A stretch of DNA of 38,762 nucleotides from Nemertoderma westbladi (Eukaryota; Xenacoelomorpha; Nemertodermatida; Nemertodermatidae), in contig JAUCBJ010001634.1 of the NCBI GenBank assembly GCA_032718475.1, positions 1 through 38,762 on the forward strand. The letters run 5' to 3'. This document shows, piece by piece, positions 1 to 12,300 of this stretch. The position numbers were made by a program, and so were the translations under genes. Each line of letters opens with the position of its first letter. Position 1 is the first letter of the stretch. The notes under the pieces are model-generated. The model saw nothing but the letters and a program-made list of their open reading frames with translations, was not told where the DNA came from and searched no databases.

Positions 1-1220
1 GTAAAAGCTTTTACTGAATTGTCCGGTTATTTTTCCTTATTTTTCCCGTAAAGTACTCTGTAGTTGGTTTACCAGGCATAAAAAGGCCGTGTCCTTGCTG
101 TACTGGTGTTTTAGCGGACATAAGAGCTATTTCTTCTGTATTTGTACTTTAGAGGACATAATCCGTAATTCCGTGACGTAAAAGCACGATACTCTTGAAA
201 ACAGTGTCGCTACCATGACGACGGCTAGCAGCTGATATTGCCACGTCGACGTTTCTTTGTTTCTCTGTTCTCTCGTTGTTCAGGTTGACCAATCAGAGCG
301 TTTGTTATCTCTGTGTTGGAGGTATATACAGAAACTCAGTAGTTCAGTGTTATGTTTTTGTCCAGAGCCTAAGAACCGGCTTTGGCACCTCCGTGTTTTA
401 GTTTTTAGTCTTACACTAGTAGGTTTAATTATAAAGGGCATATATCCTTTAACGCACCTACCTGACTCATGGAATCACTGCATACTGATGACTGATGTCT
501 GTATACTGCAGTACTGCATACACTGCATACTGTGTAACATTGTGCATACCTTTATATTGTTATACTGCTATTTACCGTCAGTTCTTCATAATATGGTTGA
601 TGAATAATTATATTTGGAATAACGATAAACAACCCCGAAACCCAATATTCTTGATATACCGAAGGTAAGAGAGAAGGGTTACAGATAAACGATTGTGACT
701 TATGTTAAAGTGGTTTGAAGTGAATCTAATGTTATTTGATAGACCCTACATGAGTCAGTCTGTGTTCCTTTTATATGTGACTAAAATCAGTGAAGATCGG
801 CAGATTAGTGTGCAGTATTGTGCAGCATTGTGTATGAGTGAGTCTGTTAAAGAAGCATTCCTAAAGAATGCGCCATATATGTGAATTATAATTAAGCCAT
901 ATCGTTGTGAGTAGTTTAAGTCATAACTCTGTTTATATAGATAAAGCGCCACGTCCTAAAGGAACTGTTAATCTTCCCGAAGGTGAATAATATTGTCAGA
1001 GATTATATAATACTGTCAGTCGAATAATACATTAGGCTTACATAGCAATAAAATTAAACCGTCGAACCCAGTCTCCCGGGAATCTCCAACGGGTGAATGG
1101 TCGCGCACGGATTGGTTTCGACTAGTGTAGTGAATCGAATACTTGTCATAGACTAAAAACTGATTTAATATCTGGAAGACATCTTAATTTGGTGGGTTAA
1201 ACTGCCAAAGGTCTGAAAGC
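1..1220. other. Unassigned A+T-rich leader region, possibly retroelement- or promoter-derived
   Basis: No recognisable protein is encoded here. An open frame at 257-607 (+) of 116 codons is rich in Cys, Leu and Ile, matches no family I know and is probably chance. The segment contains a promoter-like cluster near 289-346 and an AATAAA at about 1047-1052. Together these could be parts of an old LTR, but I could not define paired LTR ends or a convincing primer-binding site. The last 30 bases run into the 48-bp array. Confidence 0.4.
289..350 (+). promoter_or_regulatory. Candidate Pol II core promoter (CCAAT, TATA, initiator-like)
   Basis: A CCAAT motif in the context GACCAATCAG lies at 289-293. 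TATATA follows at 323-328, and TCAGT initiator-like sequences lie at 336-340 and 344-348. The order and spacing (CCAAT about 33 bases upstream of TATA, TATA about 20 bases before a TCAGT) are those of a compact animal or LTR promoter. No recognisable gene follows, so this is motif evidence only. Confidence 0.25.
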
Positions 1221-4200
1221 GCGAACAGCCTATTACTTATACTACTCCAACATTTCGCACCCAATACACGCGACTGCCTATTACTTATACTACTCCAACA
1301 TTTCGCACCAAATACACGCGACTGCCTATTACTTATACTACTCCAACATTTCGCACCAAATACACGCGACTACCTATTACTTATACTACTCCAACATTTC
1401 GCACCAAATACACGCGACTGCCTATTACTTATACTACTCCAACATTTCGCACCAAATACACGCGACTACCTATTACTTATACTACTCCAACATTTCGCAC
1501 CAAATACACGCGACTACCTATTACTTATACTACTCCAACATTTCGCACCAAATACACGCGACTACCTATTACTTATACTACTCCAACATTTCGCACCAAA
1601 TACACGCGACTGCCTATTACTTATACTACTCCAACATTTCGCACCAAATACACGCGACTACCTATTACTTATACTACTCCAACATTTCGCACCAAATACA
1701 CGCGACTGCCTATTACTTATACTACTCCAACATTTCGCACCAAATACACGCGACTGCCTATTACTTATACTACTCCAACATTTCGCACCAAATACACGCG
1801 ACTACCTATTACTTATACTACTTATACAATTCGCACCAAATACACGCGACTACCTATTACTTATACTACTCCAACATTTCGCACCAAATACACGCGACTA
1901 CCTATTACTTATACTACTCCAACATTTCGCACCAAATACACGCGACTGCCTATTACTTATACTACTCCAACATTTCGCACCAAATACACGCGACTGCCTA
2001 TTACTTATACTACTCCAACATTTCGCACCAAATACACGCGACTGCCTATTACTTATACTACTCCAACATTTCGCACCAAATACACGCGACTGCCTATTAC
2101 TTATACTACTCCAACATTTCGCACCAAATACACGCGACTGCCTATTACTTATACTACTTATACAATTCGCACCAAATACACGCGACTGCCTATTACTTAT
2201 ACTACTCCAACATTTCGCACCAAATACACGCGACTGCCTATTACTTATACTACTCCAACATTTCGCACCAAATACACGCGACTGCCTATTACTTATACTA
2301 CTCCAACATTTCGCACCAAATACACGCGACTACCTATTACTTATACTACTCCAACATTTCGCACCAAATACACGCGACTGCCTATTACTTATACTACTCC
2401 AACATTTCGCACCAAATACACGCGACTGCCTATTACTTATACTACTCCAACATTTCGCACCCAATACACGCGACTACCTATTACTTATACTACTCCAACA
2501 TTTCGCACCCAATACACGCGACTACCTATTACTTATACTACTCCAACATTTCGCACCAAATACACGCGACTACCTATTACTTATACTACTCCAACATTTC
2601 GCACCAAATACACGCGACTGCCTATTACTTATACTACTCCAACATTTCGCACCAAATACACGCGACTACCTATTACTTATACTACTCCAACATTTCGCAC
2701 CAAATACACGCGACTGCCTATTACTTATACTACTCCAACATTTCGCACCAAATACACGCGACTGCCTATTACTTATACTACTCCAACATTTCGCACCAAA
2801 TACACGCGACTACCTATTACTTATACTACTCCAACATTTCGCACCAAATACACGCGACTGCCTATTACTTATACTACTCCAACATTTCGCACCAAATACA
2901 CGCGACTGCCTATTACTTATACTACTCCAACATTTCGCACCAAATACACGCGACTGCCTATTACTTATACTACTCCAACATTTCGCACCAAATACACGCG
3001 ACTGCCTATTACTTATACTACTCCAACATTTCGCACCAAATACACGCGACTGCCTATTACTTATACTACTCCAACATTTCGCACCAAATACACGCGACTG
3101 CCTATTACTTATACTACTCCAACATTTCGCACCAAATACACGCGACTGCCTATTACTTATACTACTCCAACATTTCGCACCAAATACACGCGACTACCTA
3201 TTACTTATACTACTCCAACATTTCGCACCAAATACACGCGACTACCTATTACTTATACTACTCCAACATTTCGCACCAAATACACGCGACTACCTATTAC
3301 TTATACTACTCCAACATTTCGCACCCAATACACGCGACTGCCTATTACTTATACTACTCCAACATTTCGCACCAAATACACGCGACTGCCTATTACTTAT
3401 ACTACTCCAACATTTCGCACCAAATACACGCGACTACCTATTACTTATACTACTCCAACATTTCGCACCAAATACACGCGACTACCTATTACTTATACTA
3501 CTCCAACATTTCGCACCAAATACACGCGACTGCCTATTACTTATACTACTCCAACATTTCGCACCAAATACACGCGACTACCTATTACTTATACTACTCC
3601 AACATTTCGCACCAAATACACGCGACTGCCTATTACTTATACTACTCCAACATTTCGCACCAAATACACGCGACTGCCTATTACTTATACTACTCCAACA
3701 TTTCGCACCAAATACACGCGACTACCTATTACTTATACTACTCCAACATTTCGCACCAAATACACGCGACTACCTATTACTTATACTACTCCAACATTTC
3801 GCACCAAATACACGCGACTGCCTATTACTTATACTACTCCAACATTTCGCACCAAATACACGCGACTACCTATTACTTATACTACTCCAACATTTCGCAC
3901 CAAATACACGCGACTACCTATTACTTATACTACTCCAACATTTCGCACCCAATACACGCGACTGCCTATTACTTATACTACTCCAACATTTCGCACCAAA
4001 TACACGCGACTGCCTATTACTTATACTACTCCAACATTTCGCACCAAATACACGCGACTACCTATTACTTATACTACTCCAACATTTCGCACCAAATACA
4101 CGCGACTACCTATTACTTATACTACTCCAACATTTCGCACCAAATACACGCGACTGCCTATTACTTATACTACTCCAACATTTCGCACCAAATACACGCG

Positions 4201-7200
4201 ACTACCTATTACTTATACTACTCCAACATTTCGCACCAAATACACGCGACTGCCTATTACTTATACTACTCCAACATTTCGCACCAAATACACGCGACTA
4301 CCTATTACTTATACTACTCCAACATTTCGCACCAAATACACGCGACTACCTATTACTTATACTACTCCAACATTTCGCACCAAATACACGCGACTGCCTA
4401 TTACTTATACTACTCCAACATTTCGCACCAAATACACGCGACTGCCTATTACTTATACTACTCCAACATTTCGCACCAAATACACGCGACTACCTATTAC
4501 TTATACTACTCCAACATTTCGCACCAAATACACGCGACTACCTATTACTTATACTACTCCAACATTTCGCACCAAATACACGCGACTGCCTATTACTTAT
4601 ACTACTCCAACATTTCGCACCAAATACACGCGACTACCTATTACTTATACTACTCCAACATTTCGCACCAAATACACGCGACTACCTATTACTTATACTA
4701 CTCCAACATTTCGCACCAAATACACGCGACTACCTATTACTTATACTACTCCAACATTTCGCACCCAATACACGCGACTGCCTATTACTTATACTACTCC
4801 AACATTTCGCACCAAATACACGCGACTACCTATTACTTATACTACTCCATACATTTCGCACCAAATACACGCGACTACCTATTACTTATACTACTCCAAC
4901 ATTTCGCACCAAATACACGCGACTGCCTATTACTTATACTACTCCAACATTTCGCACCCAATACACGCGACTGCCTATTACTTATACTACTCCAACATTT
5001 CGCACCAAATACACGCGACTGCCTATTACTTATACTACTCCAACATTTCGCACCAAATACACGCGACTGCCTATTACTTATACTACTCCAACATTTCGCA
5101 CCCAATACACGCGACTACCTATTACTTATACTACTTATATAATTCGCACCAAATACACGCGACTACCTATTACTTATACTACTCCAACATTTCGCACCAA
5201 ATACACGCGACTGCCTATTACTTATACTACTCCAACATTTCGCACCAAATACACGCGACTACCTATTACTTATACTACTTATACAATTCGCACCAAATAC
5301 AAGCGACTGCCTATTACTTATACTACTCCAACATTTCGCACCAAATACACGCGACTGCCTATTACTTATACTACTCCAACATTTCGCACCAAATACACGC
5401 GACTGCCTATTACTTATACTACTCCAACATTTCGCACCCAATACACGCGACTGCCTATTACTTATACTACTCCAACATTTCGCACCCAATACACGCGACT
5501 GCCTATTACTTATACTACTCCAACATTTCGCACCAAATACACGCGACTGCCTATTACTTATACTACTCCAACATTTCGCACCAAATACACGCGACTACCT
5601 ATTACTTATACTACTCCAACATTTCGCACCAAATACACGCGACTACCTATTACTTATACTACTCCAACATTTCGCACCAAATACACGCGACTACCTATTA
5701 CTTATACTACTCCAACATTTCGCACCAAATACACGCGACTACCTATTACTTATACTACTCCAACATTTCGCACCAAATACACGCGACTGCCTATTACTTA
5801 TACTACTCCAACATTTCGCACCAAATACACGCGACTGCCTATTACTTATACTACTCCAACATTTCGCACCAAATACACGCGACTGCCTATTACTTATACT
5901 ACTCCAACATTTCGCACCAAATACACGCGACTGCCTATTACTTATACTACTCCAACATTTCGCACCAAATACACGCGACTGCCTATTACTTATACTACTC
6001 CAACATTTCGCACCAAATACACGCGACTGCCTATTACTTATACTACTCCAACATTTCGCACCAAATAGACGCGACTATCTATTACTTATACTACTCCAAC
6101 ATTTCTCACCCAATACACGCGACTACCTATTACTTATACTACTCCAACATTTCGCACCAAATACACGCGACTGCCTATTACTTATACTACTCCAACATTT
6201 CGCACCAAATACACGCGACTGCCTATTACTTATACTACTCCAACATTTCGCACCAAATACACGCGACTGCCTATTACTTATACTACTCCAACATTTCGCA
6301 CCAAATACACGCGACTGCCTATTACTTATACTACTCCAACATTTCGCACCAAATACACGCGACTGCCTATTACTTATACTACTCCAACATTTCGCACCAA
6401 ATAGACGCGACTATCTATTACTTATACTACTCCAACATTTCGCACCCAATACACGCGACTACCTATTACTTATACTACTCCAACATTTCGCACCAAATAC
6501 ACGCGACTGCCTATTACTTATACTACTCCAACATTTCGCACCAAATAGACGCGACTATCTATTACTTATACTACTCCAACATTTCGCACCCAATACACGC
6601 GACTACCTATTACTTATACTACTCCAACATTTCGCACCAAATACACGCGACTGCCTATTACTTAAACTACTCCAACATTTCGCACCCAATACACGCGACT
6701 ACCTATTACTTATACTACTCCAACATTTCGCACCAAATACACGCGACTGCCTATTACTTATACTACTCCAACATTTCGCACCAAATAGACGCGACTATCT
6801 ATTACTTATACTACTCCAACATTTCGCACCCAATACACGCGACTACCTATTACTTATACTACTCCAACATTTCGCACCAAATAGACGCGACTATCTATTA
6901 CTTATACTACTCCAACATTTCGCACCAAATACACGCGACTGCCTATTACTTATACTACTCCAACATTTCGCACCAAATAGACGCGACTATCTATTACTTA
7001 TACTACTCCAACATTTCGCACCCAATACACGCGACTACCTATTACTTATACTACTCCAACATTTCGCACCAAATAGACGCGACTATCTATTACTTATACT
7101 ACTCCAACATTTCGCACCAAATACACGCGACTGCCTATTACTTATACTACTCCAACATTTCGCACCAAATAGACGCGACTATCTATTACTTATACTACTC

Positions 7201-7534
7201 CAACATTTCGCACCCAATACACGCGACTACCTATTACTTATACTACTCCAACATTTCGCACCAAATAGACGCGACTATCTATTACTTATACTACTCCAAC
7301 ATTTCGCACCAAATACACGCGACTGCCTATTACTTATACTACTCCAACATTTCGCACCAAATACACGCGACTACCTATTACTTATACTACTCCAACATTT
7401 CGCACCAAATACACGCGACTACCTATTACTTATACTACTCCAACATTTCGCACCAAATACACGCGACTGCCTATTACTTATACTACTCCAACATTTCGCA
7501 CCAAATACACGCGACTGCCTATTACTTATACTAC
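1221..7534. repeat. 48-bp minisatellite, about 131 copies
   Basis: Tandem head-to-tail units of 48 bp contain the landmarks CCTATTACTTATACTACTCC and TTTCGCACCAAATACACGCG. Copies are nearly identical. Variation is confined to a few positions: G/A in GACTGCC/GACTACC, A/C in CCAAAT/CCCAAT, a CTTATACAATTC replacement (near 1824, 2158, 5132 and 5278), and a TAGACGCGACTATC variant from about 6065 onward. The unit is a multiple of three, so open frames appear in the array (for example about 76 codons at 4875-5105 and 5259-5489 on the minus strand); these are by-products, not genes. The array ends abruptly at 7534 before unrelated sequence. Confidence 0.97.
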
Positions 7535-7569
7535 ATTTTCATGATGAACAACTTGTTGGTTTGTTGGCT

Positions 7570-7716
7570 CTATCGAACCGTGTTGATCGACTTAGTTAGT
7601 AGGTGGATAATATCTTCAGAACCATCGAGTAGAGAGATTAGTTCTTGAGATAATCCACAAGAAGGTGCTGTTGGATCGTTTAATTCAACATCAAAGCGTG
7701 AAAGCGATGTAGTCAT
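7570..7716 (-). CDS. Small hypothetical ORF, 48 codons, possible terminal exon
   Basis: ATG at 7716-7714 opens a frame that ends at TAG 7572-7570. The peptide begins MTTSLSRFDVELND and contains SQELISLLDGSEDIIHLL. It is polar and acidic with a likely amphipathic helix, more protein-like in composition than the flanking frames. The frame stays open only a few codons upstream of the ATG. A GTAAGT donor-like site lies just upstream on the same strand at 7761-7756, after a 20-codon open stretch that ends FEFAKLES. I do not recognise a family. It could be a fragment of a host exon or of a transposon protein. Confidence 0.25.
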   Translation of the reverse strand: MTTSLSRFDVELNDPTAPSCGLSQELISLLDGSEDIIHLLTKSINTVR

Positions 7717-8009
7717 TTCATTAAACAATAATGATTTAAATTAACTTACAGATTCAAGTTTAGCGAATTCGAATCCCAATAATCTATTTAATGAGAGTAG
7801 ACGCCACCTTCTAAGTGATTAATTATTCAGATTTGTACAAAAAGTCTCGTCCACGCGGATTCACCTTCACCCTCACATTTGCTCTATATTATACATTCAG
7901 ATACCGATTAGTGTGTCTTAGGCGTCATATATAACATTACAAGGCGGACAAGTTTTTATGGTCGAGCTAACATCAGTCTATAGCTGTATTTATCATGTAA
8001 TCGCGCGCA

Positions 8010-8600
8010 ATCTAAATAAGTTCCGAATATTTAGAGCAGCAGTAGTTCCAGTACTCCTCTATGGGAGTCCATGCTGGGCTTTAACTGCTAAGTGCTGAGG
8101 ACACCAAATCGTTGGATGGCACATTTACAATAATGCTACGTCGGGTTCATTGTGTCAAGTACAATGAACACATCTTCAACCAGACACTACATCAATTGGA
8201 TGTGTCTCATTGGTTCCCCCAAGCTTGACACTAGAACAAAGCCGCCTCCGCTTTACAGGACATTGTTTTCGCCGTGAGGACCAGCCAGTGCATAATCTTG
8301 TACTTTGGCAGCCTCATGGAGTGAATACGCATGGTGGACAGCCCATGACTTTCTTGAGACGCCCCATAAAGGATACTGACCTTGAAGATGCGGATAATCT
8401 CGTGAAAGTCGTGGGGGATAGGGAGTTGTGGCGACGCAATTTTGTCGACAAGCCGGTTTACCATTATTAATGCACGCTGTATTGTGCTTGCCAATAGAGG
8501 ATTGCATGGTTGTGACAAAATGTTTTTGTTAAGCTGGCATCTCAATGTGCAGTTCAATGCAGTAGGCCAATTATAGTAGTAGTAGTATTTATCATTTATT
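8010..8600 (+). mobile_element. Non-LTR retrotransposon 3' fragment (C-terminal ORF2 region), decayed
   Basis: The translation carries the conserved C-terminal region of endonuclease/reverse-transcriptase LINE proteins: FRAAVVPVLLYGSPCWALTA, then RLRFTGHCFRREDQPVHN, LVLWQPHG and GGQPMTFLRR, then DRELWRRNFVDKPV. A small insertion near 8089 (GCTAAGTGCTGAGG) shifts the frame, so the first half and the 8210-8470 part are in different frames. It is the same family as the minus-strand copy at 32310-34790. The RT domain is absent, so this is a 5'-truncated dead copy. It appears to end in a short TAG-repeat tail near 8572-8590. Confidence 0.85.
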
Positions 8601-8984
8601 GCAGCTGCATTATGTTATTATATTTGGTGCCCGTCGTACCACATCACCCATACAAAACATCGAGATACACAGTGTCTTTGGTTTGGTCGGCAACCTCTCT
8701 GCTGAACCTGGGTACACGGCTCTCTAGTAGACACCGCCACTGTTTCGCTCACTGCTCAGCTCAACCATGAATCCAGGATTAGAAACTTATATTTCAAAAG
8801 GCGCATACATTCCTCAACCACATTTTTATTTTTTCAGGACCGGTCATTTCTATTACAAAATTTAGTTGGGATTCTATTTTTTTTTATTTTACAACTTAGC
8901 GTAAATAGAGAAGGCTCTATACTGAATTGCTGATAGACCCTATTCTAGTACACATTGTAGTCATATTGACAAACATCTATTATA
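8600..8984. other. Intergenic sequence without recognised features
   Basis: Between the LINE tail and the GPCR poly(A) signal there is mixed-composition DNA with no open frame of note. The first part (about 8600-8770) may be further 3' untranslated sequence of the LINE, but no second copy in this window confirms it. Confidence 0.4.
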
Positions 8985-8990
8985 TTTATT
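8985..8990 (-). promoter_or_regulatory. Poly(A) signal AATAAA for the GPCR gene
   Basis: The minus strand reads AATAAATATA here, about 95 bases downstream of the GPCR stop codon at 9087-9085. It is the first AATAAA hexamer I see after the stop, in a normal position for a short 3' UTR. Cleavage itself cannot be seen. Confidence 0.5.
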
Positions 8991-9084
8991 ATTTGTAGGA
9001 CCACATTATAATTACTTATTAGTATACTCAGTGAATCTGATAACAACTTCAGCATCCAACACGCAAACAGAATTATTGTCTAAT

Positions 9085-9325
9085 TTAAACATCCCGATTC
9101 GAACTGCTTTTCCGTAATTCCGAGTTAATTTCATCCGCATCATATCTGTCGGTTTCGGACAAATACCGGTCAACTGCTTCAGAATGTCCGTCATTTAGTG
9201 GTTGTTGGTTGGCATGGTAAATGTTGGAATGTTGTACTGACGTCAACCGAATAGAATTGCCTTGGTAGTTAGGGCGGTTAGACGATCGGCAACAACAAAA
9301 GAATTGTTTCAATCCCAAACGAAAT
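9085..9325 (-). CDS. GPCR terminal exon: helix 8 and cytoplasmic tail
   Basis: The acceptor is a pyrimidine-rich tract ending TTTTTCAACAG at 9326. The first base completes a split Arg codon (AG|A) with the preceding exon. The exon then encodes FRLGLKQFFCCC, a basic/hydrophobic helix 8 followed by three Cys, and a hydrophilic Ser/Asn/Asp-rich tail of about 65 residues ending SSSNRDV before TAA at 9087-9085. An open frame continues upstream through a 23-base G run, but that part is intronic: the splice junction gives the classical NPxxY-to-helix 8 spacing. The 3' UTR is A+T-rich. Confidence 0.85.
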
Positions 9326-12300
9326 CTGTTGAAAAAGTTAAGACGAAGTAAAACGAAACTGGCGGAATTACCCCCCCCCCCCCCCCCCCCCCCAACTCCC
9401 GCCACTTTTTCAACTAAACAACGTTAGAACTGGAAATTATGGTTTTCCGCAAAGGTAAACTCGCCTTGCTGGAGCTAATTCTGGAAAGAGAGGAATCCAT
9501 TGTATTCGATTCAGCTTTCTGATGGATACATTGATTATTTGAAGTTCCTCCGGGGATCCGTTAACCCCATCTATCTCCAGAATCATTGTTTTTCGGACTT
9601 CTTGGACATCCATAACTCAAATGTTAGGGAAATCTTGTTGATAAAGGGTTTTTCACCATGTGGATATATTGAAAATGGTGGATTGTTTACCGTATGGCCA
9701 TTTCACCCATCACGGGCGTCTTCAGCGGTATATATATACACAACAATAAAATAAATAAAACCATTTAAATCGAATTAGAGACCAACAAGATTTCGATTAG
9801 ACATTAGAGACCTTTAAAAGATTTCCAAGAAGCATAGTGTGCAGAGGGTGTACAATATAAATTAAAATAAAACAAACACAACCTCTGTACAATATAAATT
9901 AAAATAAAACAAACACAACCTCTGCACAATATAAATTAAAATAAAACAAACACAACCTCTGCACAATATAAATTAAAATAAAACAAACACAACCTCTGTA
10001 CAATATAAATTAAAATAAAACAAACACAACCTCTGCACAATATAAATTAAAATAAAACAAACACAACCTCTGTACAATATAAATTAAAATAAAACAAACA
10101 CAACCTCTGTACAATATAAATTAAAATAAAACAAACACAACCTCTGCACAATATAAATTAAAATAAAACAAACACAACCTCTGCACAATATAAATTAAAA
10201 TAAAACAAACACAACCTCTGCACAATATAAATTAAAATAAAACAAACACAACCTCTGTACAATATAAATTAAAATAAAACAAACACAACTTCTGTACAAT
10301 ATAAATTAAAATAAAACAAACACAACCTCTGTACAATATAAATTAAAATAAAACAAACACAACCTCTGTACAATATAAATTAAAATAAAACAAACACAAC
10401 CTCTGTACAATATAAATTAAAATAAAACAAACACAACCTCTGTACAATATAAATTAAAATAAAACAAACACAACCTCTGTACAATATAAATTAAAATAAA
10501 ACAAACACAACCTCTGTACAATATAAATTAAAATAAAACAAACACAACCTCTGCACAATATAAATTAAAATAAAACAAACACAACCTCTGTACAATATAA
10601 ATTAAAATAAAACAAACACAACCTCTGTACAATATAAATTAAAATAAAACAAACACAACCTCTGTACAATATAAATTAAAATAAAACAAACACAACCTCT
10701 GTACAATATAAATTAAAATAAAACAAACACAACCTCTGTACAATATAAATTAAAATAAAACAAACACAACCTCTGCACAATATAAATTAAAATAAAACAA
10801 ACACAACCTCTGTACAATATAAATTAAAATAAAACAAACACAACCTCTGTACAATATAAATTAAAATAAAACAAACACAACCTCTGCACAATAACCTGCT
10901 TGGAAATCTTTTAAATTTGTTGGTCTCTAATTCGATTAAAATTGTTTTATTTATTTTATTGTTGTGTATATATTCCCTCTGAAGACGCCCGTGATGGGTG
11001 AAATGGCCATACGGTAAACAATCCACCATTTCCAATATATCCACATGGTGAAAGACTCTTTCTAAACGAGATTTACCCAATATTTAATATGAATACCCCT
11101 GGTAAGTCTGGTATATCTGGTAAGCCGCGGATTACCAGCAAAAAGTTACAGAAATGCGCTCAACTATCGGCATCAGTGCTTATTCATGGAGATTAGATGG
11201 ACCACAAATATTAAGTGGCTGGAGGGGGAACTGAACGCAAACCCCCATCTCGGCGAATCGATATCAAGTCTCAATGTTATATTATAATTAAGGGGAAGGA
11301 ACAGGTTAGAGTGGTACGTTAACCAAACGATCACACGATGGAACGATCACTTCAGCAACTCGCTTGGGCTGCCACCAAGAGGGCTGCTAAGGAGGTTGGA
11401 TTGCATATAAATGCTACCAAGACCGAATTCAATTCATGACTTTTAATGTTGATGGAAACTTGACAACAATCGATAATAATCAACAAGGAAGGTTGACGAT
11501 TTCCAGTACCTTGGATCATGAATGCCTGAACGGGACAGCTCCTAACTACCTATCACAGTTGGTTTCAGTTTACCAACCGGCACGAGATCTTCGTTCTGCT
11601 TACCAAAACAACCTGGTACAACCTAGGTACCGACTTGAACATTATGGACGTCGATCATTTTCGGTTGCAGCTCCGATGATATGGAACGCACTCCCAGATT
11701 CGGTTAAATCTTGTGGGTCTCTGGAGTCATTTAAGCGATGTCTCAAGACTCATTATTTTAGCCGTGTATATAAATGATCTTTTAATTACTTAGTACTGCT
11801 TTTACTTTTTAGCTAGTGCGCCTAGAGCACTTTTTAATTAATTTGAATAGGCGCTGATAAATAAATATATTATTATGGATAGAGAGAGTAGCAGAAAAGA
11901 CATAGAAATTAAGAAAGCAAAGGCTTGGGTAGCTCTATCAAAAATGGATACCATCTGGAAATCAGATCTCTGCAGGCACCTGAAGACTAAGTTCTTTCGA
12001 GCCACAGTGGAAAGTGTATTTTTATACGGGGGTGAGACCTGGACACTGACTAAATCACTTGAACAACGAATTGATGGTTGCTACACAAGACTACTAAGGG
12101 CTAAGGGCAGCCCTAAACATCAGCTGGAGACAACACATGACAAACACCGAGCTCTATGGTACTATACCACCTGTATCAAACACCCTCCGTGAACGCAGAT
12201 TAAGATTCAGTGGGCACTGCTGGCGAAGTAAAGACGAGGTCATACCAGATCTACTTCTCTGGCAACCAACTCATAGAAAGCGTAGTCGTGGACGACCGGC

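Noticed and set aside
257-607. A 116-codon frame as a protein gene
   Set aside because: Composition is Cys/Leu/Ile-rich with repeats of TACTGCATACTG in the DNA; no family and no supporting splice or poly(A) context.
1221-7534. CRISPR-like array
   Set aside because: The units are contiguous with no unique spacers and the setting is eukaryotic; it is a minisatellite.
1221-7534. CENP-B box in the 48-bp unit (TTTCGCACCA)
   Set aside because: The first half fits (TTCG, A at the right spacing) but the essential CGGG end is TACA, so the motif fails.
9085-9405. The upstream part of this frame (a poly-Gly start) as coding
   Set aside because: The Gly run is the 23-base G homopolymer in the intron. 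The acceptor at 9326 gives a much better protein with matching phase.
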